From Henckelia pumila (Eukaryota > Streptophyta > Magnoliopsida > Lamiales > Gesneriaceae), in NCBI RefSeq assembly GCF_033568475.1, contig NC_133121.1, forward strand, positions 131,286,375 through 131,350,374: a stretch of DNA of 64,000 bases, written 5' to 3'. Positions 1-11,780 of the stretch are shown here, one piece after another. The notes below the pieces were generated by a model, which saw nothing but the letters and a program-made list of their open reading frames with translations, was not told where the DNA came from and did not search any database. Numbering within the stretch: the first letter of the stretch is position 1; each line of letters begins with the position of its first letter. A program made the position numbers and the translations under genes.

Positions 1-265
1 ATTAAAATATATTCATCAGATAAGCGAGGAAAAATAAAATAGAGGCCAAGATAACTGTGCCACCTAAATTCACCACACACAAAAAATGCCAAAAACATAT
101 ATATATCCCCAAAAATCCAATTGGGGAAAAAAAAGTGATCTTGCCCACCGGCCCCCGAATCAAAATGTCATCAGATCCAGAAGAAATTTAATTACATGAA
201 TCAATCATAAATCTTGTTGTAAATACAAATACAAAAGAAAATAACAAAAATATAAAAATATAGAC

Positions 266-473
266 CTCCAGATACAAATAGCGGGTGTGAATCATGAAAA
301 TGAACACCACGAACGGGTCCATGATGTTCGTGAAATCGATCGATGAGAGTGGCCCTGTAATAATCCCAGAGCTGGATGACTCCGCTGTCGAGACTGGCCA
401 AGATCCATGGCCTCTTCCTGTGAAAACTCAAACCTCTCACACACTCACTCTTGGTCTCAAACTTAGTCAACAT
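266..473 (-). CDS. Coatomer subunit alpha-like, first exon (partial, possibly decayed)
   Basis: The minus strand encodes about 69 residues starting MLTKFETKS and running through [24 protein letters not shown] and PLFVSGG. This is the N-terminal WD40 part of alpha-COP, the COPI coat subunit that works in Golgi-to-ER vesicle transport. The exon closes at a GT donor at 265-264, with the Gly codon split G|GT, so the rest of the gene would lie beyond the left edge. I count about a dozen differences from the plant sequence as I remember it, including FHPK to FHRK and SLHSG to SLDSG. That is many for such a conserved stretch, so this may be a decaying or partial copy. No second exon is visible in 1-200. 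Confidence 0.6.
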
Positions 474-732
474 TCAGACTTCAAATTCAAACTCCACACA
501 AACAATAAAAAGACAAACGACATCCGAATCTCCTAACTAATTGGGTTATATATTTTTGTTAAAAAACGAGTTCGGGTTTGGGATTTTGTTATAATCATTT
601 TAGTGCAGGTCTTGATATTAGATTAAACTATAGATTTTTAAAGAGTTTAAAATAATGGTATTTAAAAAAAACAATAATTCAAGAGCAATTTACTATGGGA
701 TAAATATAAATAGTTGAAGAGTAACACCTCGG

Positions 733-893
733 TTAGACGGTCTCATTTGTGAGACGAGTCAACTCTACCCATATTTATAATAATAAGTAATACTTTTGGT
801 ATAAAAATGTAATATTTTTTAATGAATAACTCATATAAGAAACTCGTCTAAAAAAAATGACCCTTGAGACCGTCTCATGAGTTTTTGTCATAA
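733..893. repeat. GAGACGGTCTC-type MITE
   Basis: The element opens with a GACGGTCTCAT...GTGAGACGAGTC motif and closes with GAGACCGTCTCATGAG, around an AT-rich core. The same pattern recurs near 1046-1190, 47515-47600, 48035-48195 and 48412-48560, so it is a dispersed family. I see no coding capacity. Confidence 0.6.
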
Positions 894-1045
894 TTGAATT
901 AACATGTGATTCAGCTAACTATTGATTTTACGAAAAAGTGTGTAATGTTTGAAAAATATATTATTTTTATTTAAATAAAATGAACGCGTCCTTATTTTAA
1001 ATGTTTGTTTTATATAAGTTAAGAACAAGTCTCTTGTTAATCACC

Positions 1046-1190
1046 AGTTTTATATTCGTGAGACGGGTCGATTCGACATATATTTACAATAAAAATTTAA
1101 TAATTTTGACATAAAAAATATTTTTTTTTCACGGATCGAGTGCAATAAAAGACACGTCTAAAAAAAATGACACATGAGATTATATCATAA
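1046..1190. repeat. Second, degenerate GAGACG-type MITE
   Basis: This has the same family pattern as the element at 733-893: a GTGAGACGGGTC start, the AT core with an ACATAAAA stretch, and a final CACGTCTAAAAAAAATGACAC segment. It is more diverged and its ends are not clean. Confidence 0.45.
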
Positions 1191-1284
1191 CAGTTTTTGT
1201 GATAAGTTAATTTATCCCATGCATGTAAATGGAAAACCAAATGTCTTAAGTTCTTTTTGCTGCTGTGTTTAGAAAAAAAACTTA

Positions 1285-1392
1285 GGTAGTGTTTGAAAGA
1301 GCTTGTACGAAGCACTTCTCAGCTTTTTCTTGACAAAATTTTGATAAATTGTTAAGAAAAAGCCGATAAATACTTTTTAAAAGCTCTATCTA
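1285..1392. repeat. PIF/Harbinger-like MITE, right end worn
   Basis: The left terminus GGTAGTGTTTG follows TTA. The body (AGCACTTCTCAGC ... AAAGCTC) matches the MITE at 58413-58539. The expected mirrored right end CAAACACTACC is missing. Homology to the duplicated NPC flank at 27067 begins directly to its right. Confidence 0.55.
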
Positions 1393-2060
1393 CTAGACAA
1401 TAATACGGCCTTTTAATTGTTTTCCTTATATAATATAGCATTTTTATTTATCTTAAATTACTTAAAACTATATTTTGTGAATGCCAAAAACAAAATCTAA
1501 GATTTAAAAAGTTTATCGTATCCTGAATTTGTTGGTGTTAGTGTAATTATTTTGATGTATATAATCAGTTTTTCCCTAAAAATATTTTAAGCACTAATGC
1601 TGATCAATTTCCACATTTTCTACAATATGGTATTCCTATTGATGACACACCACTTTTTCCATAGCATATATATTTTGATCAAATCACATTTGATACCAAT
1701 AGGGAATATTTTGGAAAAATAAAATTTGTTTGACCATGAATTTGAAATCCATGCATCTCAAAGAAAAAGGGAAAGAGAACCAATTTCCATTTTATGAAAT
1801 TATTTTATGCCTGCTTCAGTGCTTTGTCTAGTATAGCATATATAGTACAATATGCTTTAAAAAAAAAAAAAAATCAATAGAGAATCACGTGGTTTTTGAA
1901 TGAGTCGCCCAAATGGAAACAAAGTCCAAAGAGAACAATTTGAATTTTTGGACTCCGTTGTAACAATAAAACCACAAAGCCCTCTCCCTCTCACAGTTAA
2001 CCCGTGTTTCCCATATAATTTTCTTGACTCATATTCCTCCACAAACCAAGAAACTAAACC
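1393..2060. other. 5' flank of the NPC gene
   Basis: This AT-rich upstream DNA has no coding signal. Segments at about 1393-1527 and 1533-1582 recur at 27067-27200 and 27455-27503, which shows that upstream DNA was copied together with the gene. A pure A-run lies at about 1859-1873. Confidence 0.6.
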
Positions 2061-5000
2061 ATGCCGGAATACACCGAAAAATCTCCCATCAAAACAATCG
2101 TGGTTTTAGTCCAGGAAAACAGGTCATTCGATCACATGCTAGGATGGATGAAAACCCTCAACCCCGAAATCAACGGCCTCACTGGCACCGAATCAAACCC
2201 TCTGTTGTCGTCTAGCTCTGATTCCAATTCAAATCGCGTATATTACAGCGATCAATCAGGATACGTGGAACCGGACCCCGGCCACTCATACGCGGCAACT
2301 TACGAGCAAATCTTTGGCGTCCCATGGACCGAAAGCTCGGCCGAATCCCACACCCTTCCTCCCACCATGGAAGGCTTTGCTCAACAAGCAGAAAGCGTAC
2401 AGAAAGGATTGGCCAATGTGGTGATGAATGGGTTTAAGCCAGATTCCGTGCCGGTTTACAAAGAACTGGTGTCCCAATTCGCAGTCTGCGATCGATGGTT
2501 TTCGTCTATTCCTACGTTGACGCAACCCAACAGGCTCTATGTACATTCTGCTACATCTTATGGCGCTACTGAAAACGATAATAAAATGATGATCGAAGGG
2601 TATCCGCAGAAGACCATCTTTGAATCTGTTGAAGAAGGTGGCTATGATTTTGGGATTTATTATCAGTATCCTCCTTCCACTCTCTTCTACAGGTAATGAT
2701 CGATCATATATGTTTTGGTCATTCTTTTTCAATTGGATGATGCCCTCTAACAAATCTAATCTGGTGATATAATTAATTAATATTATAAACTTTGATATTT
2801 TGGAGTTACATGGGCTGACACATTGATAATTAATTAATCACAAGCTAATTTCCACTAAAAATGAATAAAATATCGCGGTCTCTTATTTGATAGGTTTCAA
2901 GACAATTATTCTCATCTTATTTTACATGTATAATTCAACATAGTGAACAAAAATAACGTGTGATCATTGAATGGAACTTTTGAGCAATGATAAAAGATAT
3001 AGCATCAATTAAATTAAAGCATGTAAATATGTGCGTATGCATAATGCATGTGACAATTGCCTTTCTTTTCATATTACAATATATAATGAAAATATAATTT
3101 CTTTATTCCGAATATCGTGATTATAATTAGTTTGCAATCTTAGAGGAAAGTGGTCTCTTTTTCCTCCACCTTAATTTCCTCGGAAGTTTAGGATCAAAAA
3201 TTTAACATTTATGTTAATTTGAATATTTTTTGCACCTTCGTTTAAATGGAAAAAATTCAACCGTCACAATTGTTGTAAAATTTTTTTCGTTACATCGATA
3301 GTTATTCTTATTTGTTAAGTTTCTGTTGATGTAATAATTTCTTAAAACATATAAATTATCACACATGCTAAATTAGTTTGTTAGAGAGAATTTTTTTCAT
3401 ATTTAAATTGGTTTCCATTGGCTAGATCCATTATTATTTACTATTCAGAACCCGTCGTCTGCTTTTCAATGTGGCCAAGCTTTGTCGACTTATAAGAATT
3501 CAAATTCAAATTCAAAACCAAAAATTAAGTATAAATTTGTGTCATCATTACCAACGTAATTAATATGAAATGACGCCATTAATTGTACGTTATCTTCTCA
3601 AATAATTAATTAAAAAATGATTAGTTGAATCCTATCGTCTAGACGTCACGTCATTATGAAGCCCCACCAATATGTTTTTCTTATTCTAAAATTTCCATGT
3701 GTTCAAACTCCAAAGCCGCCTTCAATTATGAGTTTGTGACTTTTTTGGTAGCTCTAGTTTGACCATTTTCTTCGATGCCGACGTGCCGTGCTAGATATTT
3801 TATCTGAAAATGGATTTCAATTTTCAAATCACACCGATTTTGAATTTATTAAAAATTAATTGATTGTTTTTTTTAAGAATAAAAATTAATTGATTGTTGT
3901 ACGTTGAAATTATACGAGTCAATTTTAAAATTTACTTTGATTCTGTCCATTTAAGTAAAAACAAATATGTTCTTGTTACTCAAAATCATGAATTTAATTT
4001 TAACCCCTCAGCATTATATTACCTACATCATTAATTCATTCATCCTCATCTTACTTGGCATCATGATTTTTAAATGTACTTGTATAGTTGTATTTCTATG
4101 TATTTCTCACCGACATTACCTCCATGATAGATTTAAGAGTTCTTGTTACTGTTTTTGTGTACGTAAAATCTAACTTACCGAAAAAGGTCACATGCACTAC
4201 TAATATATATTATCAATAAACTAATATATATATATTTATAATCAACAGAAACCTGAGGAAGTTGAAGTACGTAAGAAAATTCCACCAATTCGATAGACAT
4301 TTCAAGAAACACTGCAATGAGGGGAAGCTACCAAACTATGTCGTCGTCGAACAACGATATTTCGAGACCAAACTCTTGGCGGGAAACGATGATCACCCGT
4401 CCCACGACGTCTCGGAGGGGCAGCGATTCGTTAAGGAAGTGTACGAGGCATTGAGATCGAGTCCCCAGTGGAACGAAATATTATTCGTGATCGTATATGA
4501 TGAACACGGTGGATTTTACGATCACGTGCCGACCCCTGTCTCCGGTGTTCCGAACCCAGATGGCATCGTTGGTCCCGAACCATACAAGTTCAAATTCGAT
4601 CGACTTGGTGTCAGGGTTCCTTGTATCTTGATTTCTCCTTTGATTGAACCCGGAACAGGTAACCAATTAATTAATTAGATTTGTGTTCTGTCGATACTGT
4701 CACGTGTGCTACTTTCGACTGTTTTTTTTTTTTTCATCCGAGATGTTCATGTGAACATGATCTCGCTTGCAAAAAAAATTGAGCCTTTGGATTTCCATTC
4801 ATAAAGTGTTCGAATGAGGTCAAACATCTCTGAGTGCAAAAATATTGAGCCATCAGATCTTCATTCGAGTACTAAGGGTAATGTCCGAATGGTGTAGCAT
4901 CAACATATATATCCCAATATTTTTAGTACTTCTGACTTGAAATTAATGTATTGATCATGAAGAGTTTTAATGAAAATGCAGTGTTGCATGGGCCATCGGG

Positions 5001-5566
5001 ACCTTATCCTACATCAGAATATGAGCACTCATCGATTCCAGCAACAGTCAAAAAGATTTTCGATCTGAAAGAGTTCTTAACGAAACGTGACGCTTGGGCT
5101 GGAACTTTCGAATGCGTGTTAAATAGGACGACCCCAAGAACAGACTGCCCTGGTAACAAAATTTTACTTTTTAAAATAACAAAACTTGTTGTGATTCTTG
5201 AACCAATATATATCGATCCTTTCAGTTACGCTACCCGAACCAGTGAAAATGAGGGAATCGGAACCAAACGAAGATGCAAATTTGAGTGAATTTCAAGAAG
5301 AGCTAGTTCAATTATGCGCAGTATTGAAGGGAGACCATAATGCAAAAGACATATTTCCTCACAAAATCGTGAAAGACATGAAAGTGGTGGAAGCAGTGGA
5401 TTACATGGATGTCGCATTTCAGAAATTCTTGGATGATTGCGAGGATGCCGAGAAAAATGGAGCCGATGGATCCCATATCGTGTGCCTCCCTTCAGAACAC
5501 GCCAAAAAACGTGTTCCCAAAACCTTCACGCAGAAGTTATTCTCGTGTTTAGTGTGTGACAACTAA
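2061..5566 (+). CDS. NPC4: Non-specific phospholipase C (NPC4-like)
   Basis: Exons 2061-2692, 4249-4658, 4982-5152 and 5226-5566 join in frame to a 517-residue protein, close to the usual length of 510-540. NPCs hydrolyse membrane phospholipids or glycosylinositol phosphoceramides to diacylglycerol or ceramide-type products, in phosphate starvation and hormone responses. Family motifs are ENRSFDH (residues 19-25), VVEQR (243-247), DDHPSHD (258-264) and [12 protein letters not shown] (294-305). There is no signal peptide, which fits the NPC3/4/5 clade rather than NPC1/2/6. The C terminus ends LFSCLVCDN. The two cysteines suit the S-acylation reported for NPC4 near its C terminus, so plasma-membrane anchoring is inferred. 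Intron 1 is long (about 1.55 kb). NPC3 or NPC5 orthology cannot be excluded. A broken duplicate lies at 27067-28905. Confidence 0.93.
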
Positions 5567-6779
5567 TTCATGAGATTCTCTTTGCATTTTCTACTTTTGC
5601 ACGGGGAAGAATTCATTGGATTTTCGATTTCATGATGTGTTTTGTGTTGAGAGTCGTGAGATAAGTTGCTATTTGATTTCCTTGTATAAATTCAAACATT
5701 GTTTATCTTGTACTTGTACATCTTTTGTTTGAAATGCAATTTTGTTGTATCAAGTTAATTTGACATCTCCCATTTTGGTGGCTTCGGCTATGCTAATCCA
5801 GAGTAAAGCTTTCGCCAATTTATTTGCATGACACGTGTCCAATTATTTGCAGACTACTGCAGTTTGATTTGCAAATATTTTTTCCGTAGATATACGTACC
5901 GCATATTCAATGTACATAATAATGGGAAAGAAATCGGACTTTGGTGCATTTTCTTTCTCATGCACATATATATTATTATTTATTAGATTATACTACAGTC
6001 TACATGTATACATAAAACTATACATTGAATTTGCTTTTATATATATGATTATTTTTAATGTATTTTTAAAATAAAATAGATGAATAATTTTATAATTTCA
6101 AATGTTACGTGTAACCTCCGTTTACATGTAACATTTTAAATAGCAAAATTTTTTGTGAGATTGTCTCTTGAATTAATTTTTTGTAATATATCTTTTATTT
6201 TATCTTGTGATGTCTAAGAAAAAGTACTATATATTTTTTTAAAAATTTCAAAAATATTATTCTTCATTATACGTCGACTTGATCCAATTTACAAACATAT
6301 AAAATACGTGCAAATACATTTAAGAACTTGTCACCTACTGCATTTAAATTACTTGATTGTAATTGTATTCTAGAAAAAAATTTCTTAAATTCCACCTACA
6401 ATCTTATTTTTTTCGTCCATACACATCCATGGTAAATTTAATTATGACAAAGTAGTAGAAAATTGCTTTCGAAATCTATGATGTATTGACATCTAGTGTA
6501 TTTAAATTACTCGATCGTTTGTATATCAAGTTCTTAAATTCCACATATACACACACACACGTATTATTATGTATATACCTACAATCTTATTATTATTTTT
6601 TCCATACAAGTATCTATGTTAAAATTAATTAGAAATTAAATTTGGAAAAATTGAAAAACGAAATTAAAAATTTTTTTTCGGATTTTTAAACTGTATTTTC
6701 TTACAAACAATTTTTTAAATGAAATTAAGGTGTTTTTTTTTTTTAAAAAATAATAATAATAAATTAAAATTGAAACACT
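5567..6779. other. Intergenic, AT-rich
   Basis: The start holds the 3' UTR of the NPC gene. A piece at about 5619-5745 also appears in the pseudogene near 28137-28900. The rest is AT-rich, with homopolymer runs and a short CA/TA run near 6545. I see no gene, RNA or clear mobile element. Confidence 0.6.
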
Positions 6780-6887
6780 TTAAAAGTAAACCCTCTCTCT
6801 CCCCCAACCCAATTCCCGTTTAATTTCACCCTCCATTCCCTTCTTCTCCATTTTACCCATGATTCCCTTCTTCTCCACTATGGCCGA
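6780..6887 (+). pseudogene. Leader and first codons of a host membrane-protein gene, cut by an LTR
   Basis: A pyrimidine-rich leader precedes ATG at 6880-6882, followed by GCCGA at 6883-6887, where the LTR starts. The complete gene copies in array B begin ATGGCCRAGAAAG. Directly after the LTR the sequence resumes GCCGAGAAAG. GCCGA is therefore a 5-bp target duplication and the LTR interrupts this gene at its second and third codons. The leader is not found in array B, so this is the only place in the window that shows the gene's own 5' end. Confidence 0.75.
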
Positions 6888-7542
6888 TGATGCCCCTAAA
6901 AAATATACGAGTCTAATTCGATCCGAGCTCAATAATTCATATTTTTGAAAATATACTTTGAGACTCATCTAGTTTTATTTTATGAGAAGCCCAGTCTGGG
7001 ATGACCCTGTTAGAAAATGGGCTCATGATTATAAATTCATGGAGTTGAGCTCTATCTGGTATGGTTGGAGCATGACCCGAGCCCAGGAAGGGCCCAATAT
7101 CTAGAACCTTCCAGTACTCTCGGACACATGAAGATCTGCAATAGATAAGGACAATATCTTATGAATCTAAGATTTGATATTATTTCAGACTCATCAATTA
7201 GAGTCCTACTCTAACACATGTTCTACCTTGACAAGGTAATCTACCCCTCCATTCCCCTATAAATACAGGTATGGTTCATGATTTATTCATTCATCTCTTC
7301 TATTTACTTCTTGTTCACTTACTCACACACGCATATTTTCTTGTTCTTACTTTCTGTCAAGCTCTTTCATTTTTCGAGCACTAACTTAGGCATCGGAGGG
7401 GTCACACTGAAAACACCTTCGACGCCCCCTAACTCAGCTTTTGTCTGTGCAATGCACGTGAAGCCTGACCCGACCCGCTTTGTGGAGGATTTGGAGATTC
7501 GTTCCACCAGACCGAACCCGGAGGAAAAAATCGACATCCTCA
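6888..7542 (+). mobile_element. LTR 1 of array A
   Basis: This 655-bp LTR begins TGATGCCCC and ends ACATCCTCA, flanked on both sides by GCCGA. A TATAAATA box lies at 7258-7265. The following stretch with CTTAGGCATCGGAGGGGTCAC resembles U5 regions of plant Ty3-Gypsy LTRs, so the element is read on the plus strand. It is the most diverged of the four LTRs, with several C-to-T type differences from LTR 2. Confidence 0.8.
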
Positions 7543-8195
7543 GCCGAGAAAGCGACTGGAGTCATCCCAGCTTTACTTCGCTTTGGTTTGGATTTACGAT
7601 ACCGTGACACAGTCAAACTGAAGGTTAAGATAAAAGTTTTTTTTAAAAAAAAAATTTATTTTAGGGTTTGTTCGTTTGTTTTTTTTTCATTTCATTTCTA
7701 ACACCACATTTCTTTTTGAAGGTTTTAAGATCTCTAGCGATTTTAAAGATGATGTGCGTCGTTGGGGGGTTTTTTTGGGCACAAAATATCGGTGAAAAAT
7801 TACTTTATTTTAGTGGGAGCCTTCTCCATCTACAAGGGCATCCGCCGCGTCCCGAACGACCAACGGTTGAAAGTGGTTGCACTATCAATATGTTGTTTCT
7901 TTCAGTGTATGTTATTTTGCAATCTGGTTCCAGATGCTATGACAATAGCCATGAGCTCTCTGTTCCCACCTGTGGGAGAGCTTTCCCAGCTCTCCCAACT
8001 TGTGGGAGGAACTCCCCATTTGCAGTTCTTGATTCAAGATAAGTAAGTTAGTGGGTTTTTTTATTGTTTTTTTTTCCTTTTTCTTTTTATTTTTCTCGTT
8101 ACTATTTTTTTTTTGAAAATAAAAAAAATCAAGATTCATCATCAGCTCACTGATCGGGGCATTTCTCCACTCTTCGTGCATTTGGAAGCAAACAG
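7543..8195 (+). pseudogene. Host membrane-protein gene copy A1
   Basis: Exon 1 (7543-7623) encodes AEKATGVIPALLRFGLDLRY and onward to VKLKVK. It is followed by a GTTAAG donor, a T-rich intron, an acceptor at 7720-7721, exon 2 (7722-8042), a GTAAGT donor, and exon 3 from 8134. Homology stops near 8195 at WKQT. Exon 2 has segments like ILKMMCVVGG, AFSIYKGIRRVPNDQ, LSICCFFQCMLF and PLFPPVGELSQLS, suggesting about four membrane helices with exon 3. The ATG is cut off by LTR 1, and a T-run in exon 2 breaks the frame. Function unknown. Kept introns show it was copied as DNA, not through spliced RNA. It lies just downstream of an LTR promoter in the same orientation. Confidence 0.7.
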
Positions 8196-9130
8196 TAATA
8201 TTTTCCTATTTTATTTTGTGGAATCTCTCGAACCTCTTCTTCACACGCATGGAACCCTTGGTCCCGAGCCATATTTTGAGGAGAATATGTTGAAAGTCTC
8301 CCCAGATGATCACTCATTCCTCCTCCCGATCCATTTCTTCCTTCTCGCTCCCAATTACACTTCTTCACGTCCCTCTCCCTTTTTTGTTTTTTGGCTTCCT
8401 CCATGTTGATGTACTTCTCATCCCGAGCCAATAGATCTTCAAAATCAGACCAAGGATTTAAAGAATTCCCCTCTTTGAGTCCCTGAGTAAAAGCAATGAC
8501 CTTGTTTTCTTTGGCACAAGATGGTACTTTTAGAGCCACTTTATTGAACTTCTTTATGTATGCCCTCAAGAACTCCTCTCCAGATTATTTTACTTCAAAC
8601 ATGCTGAATGTGGTCTTCTTATACCGCCTGTTGCTACTAAAATATTTCAAAAAAACCCTCTGAAATTTAGCCAATGATCGGATGCTACCGAACATCAATT
8701 TATTGAACCACTTCTGGGCCGAATCCACTAAGGTGGTTAAGAAAACCTTACATTTGATTCAATTTTCAAACAATGTAACATGGCTATATTTTTTTTTAAC
8801 ATAGCCAAGTGCTCTTCTATATCTGTGCTACCATCATATTCCCTGATTTTGGAAAACTTGTAACAGGCGGGCAAGGACTCTTTGACCACCTCTGGCGAAA
8901 AATGGCAACTGGGACCTTGGCTCGCGAAGATTCCCGCAAGCCTGTCTCCTTTAGCTTATGTATCTTCAGTCGTAATTCCTTTAACTCCTCCGCTACAGTA
9001 ACATATATAGATTTTGCATGTGAACCCTCATCTTCATCTTCAGGATGTGAACCACCCTGAACCTCCTCCTCCCGCTGCGTCTCCTTTTCCTTCTCCTTTT
9101 CTTTCTTCTGATTCTGCTCATGTTGTCGTG
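8196..9130 (-). mobile_element. Antisense gag fossil, unit A1
   Basis: The minus strand carries Ty3-Gypsy gag (retrotransposon gag family) sequence: an acidic and lysine-rich N-terminal part with coiled-coil character, and a C-terminal part with LRAYIKKFNKVAL-like and LLARDEKYINMEEA-like segments. It is broken in several places. It is opposite in orientation to the LTRs that bound it. Confidence 0.7.
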
Positions 9131-9420
9131 CAACCCACGCCACTCGAGGTTATCTCAAAAGCCAGACCAGCTCGGCAATATGTAAACCCACACCACTCGT
9201 GGTTATCTCAAAAGCCCGACCAGTTAGGCAATATGTAAACCCATGCCACTCGTGGTTATCTCAAAATCCCGACCAGCTCGAAAATATGTAAACCCACACC
9301 ACTCGTGGTTATCTCAAAATCTCGACCAAGCTCGACACCTACCACGCACTTCGTCGTCAAATTCAATGCCTAACCAGCTCGGCACCTACCACGCCACTCG
9401 TGGCCTCCATCAAAAACCCA
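9131..9420 (+). repeat. 53-bp minisatellite, unit A1
   Basis: CACTCG recurs at 9141, 9194, 9247 and 9300, a 53-bp period. Each unit carries CCACTCGTGGTTATCTCAAA and GCCCGACCAGCTCGG-like parts, and the core CCACTCGTGG is an inverted repeat. The array sits between gag and the purine tract, as tandem repeats often do near the 3' end of large Ty3-Gypsy elements. Confidence 0.75.
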
Positions 9421-9542
9421 TCCGGTTGGGAAATGTTACTTGTACTTGGTTAATACAAGAGTTCTTACATGAGCTCGGGATCCGACTAGACCACATGGTC
9501 TAAACTTTGTACTTCTTTTAGACCAGTAGGGGGAGGTACTAT

Positions 9543-10197
9543 TGATGTCCCTAAAAAATATACGAGTCTAATCTGACCCGAGCCCAATAATCCATATTTT
9601 TGAAAATATTCTTTGAGGCTCATCTAGTCTTATTTTATGAGAAGCCCAGTCTGGGATGACCCTGTTAGGAAATGGGATCATAATTATAAATTCATGGGCT
9701 TGAGCCCTAACTGGTATCGTTGGAGCCCGACCCGAGCCCAGGAAGGGCCCAATATCTAGAACCCTCCAGTACTCTCGGACACATGAAGATCTGCAATAGA
9801 TAAGGACAATATCTTAAGAATCCAAGATTTGATATGATTTCAGACTCATCAATTAGAGTCCTACTATAACACATGTTCTACCTTTGACAAGGTAATCTAC
9901 CCTCCAATCGCCTATAAATACAGGTATGGTTCATGGTTTATTCATTCATCTCTTCTATTCACTTCTTGTTCACATACTCACACACGCATATTCTCTTGTT
10001 CTTACTTTCTGTCAAGCTCTTTCATTTTTCGAGCACTGACTTAGGCATCGGAGGGGTCACGCCAAAAACACCTTCGGCGCCCCCTAACTCAGCTTTTGTC
10101 TGTGCAGTGCACGTGAAGCCCGACCCGACCCGCTTTGTGGAGGATTTGGAGATTCGTTCTACCAGACCGAACCCGGAGAAAAAAATCGACATCATCA
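9543..10197 (+). mobile_element. LTR 2 of array A
   Basis: This 655-bp copy is preceded by the purine tract AGTAGGGGGAGGTACTAT, as expected for a 3' LTR, and followed by GCCGAGAAAG of the host gene. A TATAAATA box is at 9913-9920. Confidence 0.8.
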
Positions 10198-10849
10198 GCC
10201 GAGAAAGCAACTGGAGTCGTCCCAGCTTTACTTCGCTTTGGTTTGGATTTACGGTACCGTGACACAGTCAAACTGAAGGTTAAGATAAAAGTTTTTTTAA
10301 AAAAAAAATTATTTTAGGGTTTGTTTTTTTTTTTTTCGTTACATTTCTAACACCACATTTCTTTTTGAAGGTTTTAAGATATCTAGCGATTTTAAAGATG
10401 ATGTGCGTCGTTGGGGGTTTTTTGGGCACAAAATATCGGTGAACAAGTACTTTATTATAGCTGGAGTTTCAGTTGCCTTCTCCATATACAAGGGCATCCG
10501 CCGCGTCCCGAACGACCAACTGTTGAAAGTGGTTGCATATCAATATGTTGTTTCTTTCAGTGTATGCTATTTTGCAGTGTGTTTCCATATGCTATGACAA
10601 TAGCCACGAGCCCTCTGTTTCCACCTGTGGGAGAGCTTTCCCAGCTCTCCCATCTCGTGGGAGGAAATTTTCATTTCCAGTTCTTGATTCAAGATGAGTA
10701 AGTTAGTGGGTTTTTTTATTGTTTTTTTTTCCTTTTTCTTTTTATTTTTCCCGTTACTAATTTTTTTTTTAAAATAAAAAAAATCAAGATTCATATCAGC
10801 TCACTGATCGGGGCATTTCTCCACTCTTCATGCATTTGGAAGCAAACAG
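10198..10849 (+). pseudogene. Host membrane-protein gene copy A2
   Basis: The structure matches copy A1: exon 1 from codon 2, a T-rich intron, exon 2 from about 10376, a GTAAGT donor after CAAGATGA, and exon 3 to about 10849. Exon 2 shows GHKISVNKYFIIAGV followed by VAFSIYKGIRRVPND, with frame breaks and one altered stretch (VVAYQYVV where other copies have VVALSICC). It is not translatable as one protein. No function can be assigned. Confidence 0.65.
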
Positions 10850-11780
10850 TAGTATATTCCTGTTTTCTTTTGCGGAATCTCTCGAACCTCTTCTTCACAC
10901 GCATGGACCCCTTAGTCCCGAGCCATATTTTGAGGAGAATATGTTGAAAGTCTCCCCAGATGATCACCCATTCCTCCTCCCGATCCATTTCTTCCTTCTC
11001 GCTCCCAATTACACTTCTTCCTGTCCCTCTCCTTTTTTTGTTTTTTGGCTTCCTCCATGTTGATGTACTTCTCATCCCGAGCCAATAGATCTTCAAAATC
11101 AGACCAAGGATTTAAAGAATTCCCCTCTTTGAGTCCCTGAGTAAAAGCAGTGACCTTGTTTTCTTTTGCACAAGATGGTACTTTTAGAGCCACTTTATTG
11201 AACTTCTTTATGTATGCCCTCAAGAACTCCTCTCAAGATTATTTTACTTCAAACAGGCTGAATGTGGTCTTCTTATACCGCTTGTTGCTACTGAAATATT
11301 TCAAAAAAACTCTCTGAAATTCAGCCAATGATCGGATGCTACCGAACATCAATTTGTTGAACCACCTCTGGGCCGAATCCACTAAGGTGGTTAAGAAGAC
11401 CTTACATTTGATTTGATTTTCAAACAATGCAACATGGCTATATTTTTTCTTTAGCATAGCCAAGTGCTCTTCTAAATCTGTGCTACCATCATATTCCCTG
11501 ATTTTGGAAAACTTGTAATGGGCGGGCAAGGGCTCTTTGACCACCTCTGGCGAAAAATGGCAAATGGGACCTTGGCTCGCAAAGATTCCTGCAAGCCTGT
11601 CTCCTTCAGCATATGTATCTTCAGTCGTAATTCCTTTAACTCCTCCGCTACAGTAACATATATAGATTATGCATGTGAATCCTCCTCTTCATCTTCAGCA
11701 TGTGAACCACCCTGAACCTCCTCCTACCGCTGCGTCTCCTTCTCCTTTTCTTTCTTCTGATTCAGCTCATGTTGTCGTGC
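10850..11780 (-). mobile_element. Antisense gag fossil, unit A2
   Basis: This is the clearest gag copy. The minus strand shows KIREYDGSTDLEEHLA, CKVFLTTLVDSAQRWFNKL and SIRSLAEFQRVFLKYF, which are hallmarks of the plant Ty3-Gypsy gag core. It is broken, with a handful of interruptions over its length, and no pol follows. Confidence 0.75.

Noticed and set aside
2286-2753. Minus-strand 155-codon frame across NPC exon 1
   Set aside because: It is a shadow of the NPC coding strand, with no homology of its own.
7278-7607. Plus-strand open stretches within LTR 1 and its copies
   Set aside because: They lie in LTR U3/U5 DNA and recur at each LTR. They are not genes.
9131-9420. Regular direct repeats with palindromic core, CRISPR-like at first glance
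   Set aside because: Units are contiguous at 53 bp without unique spacers, and the DNA is a plant LTR element.
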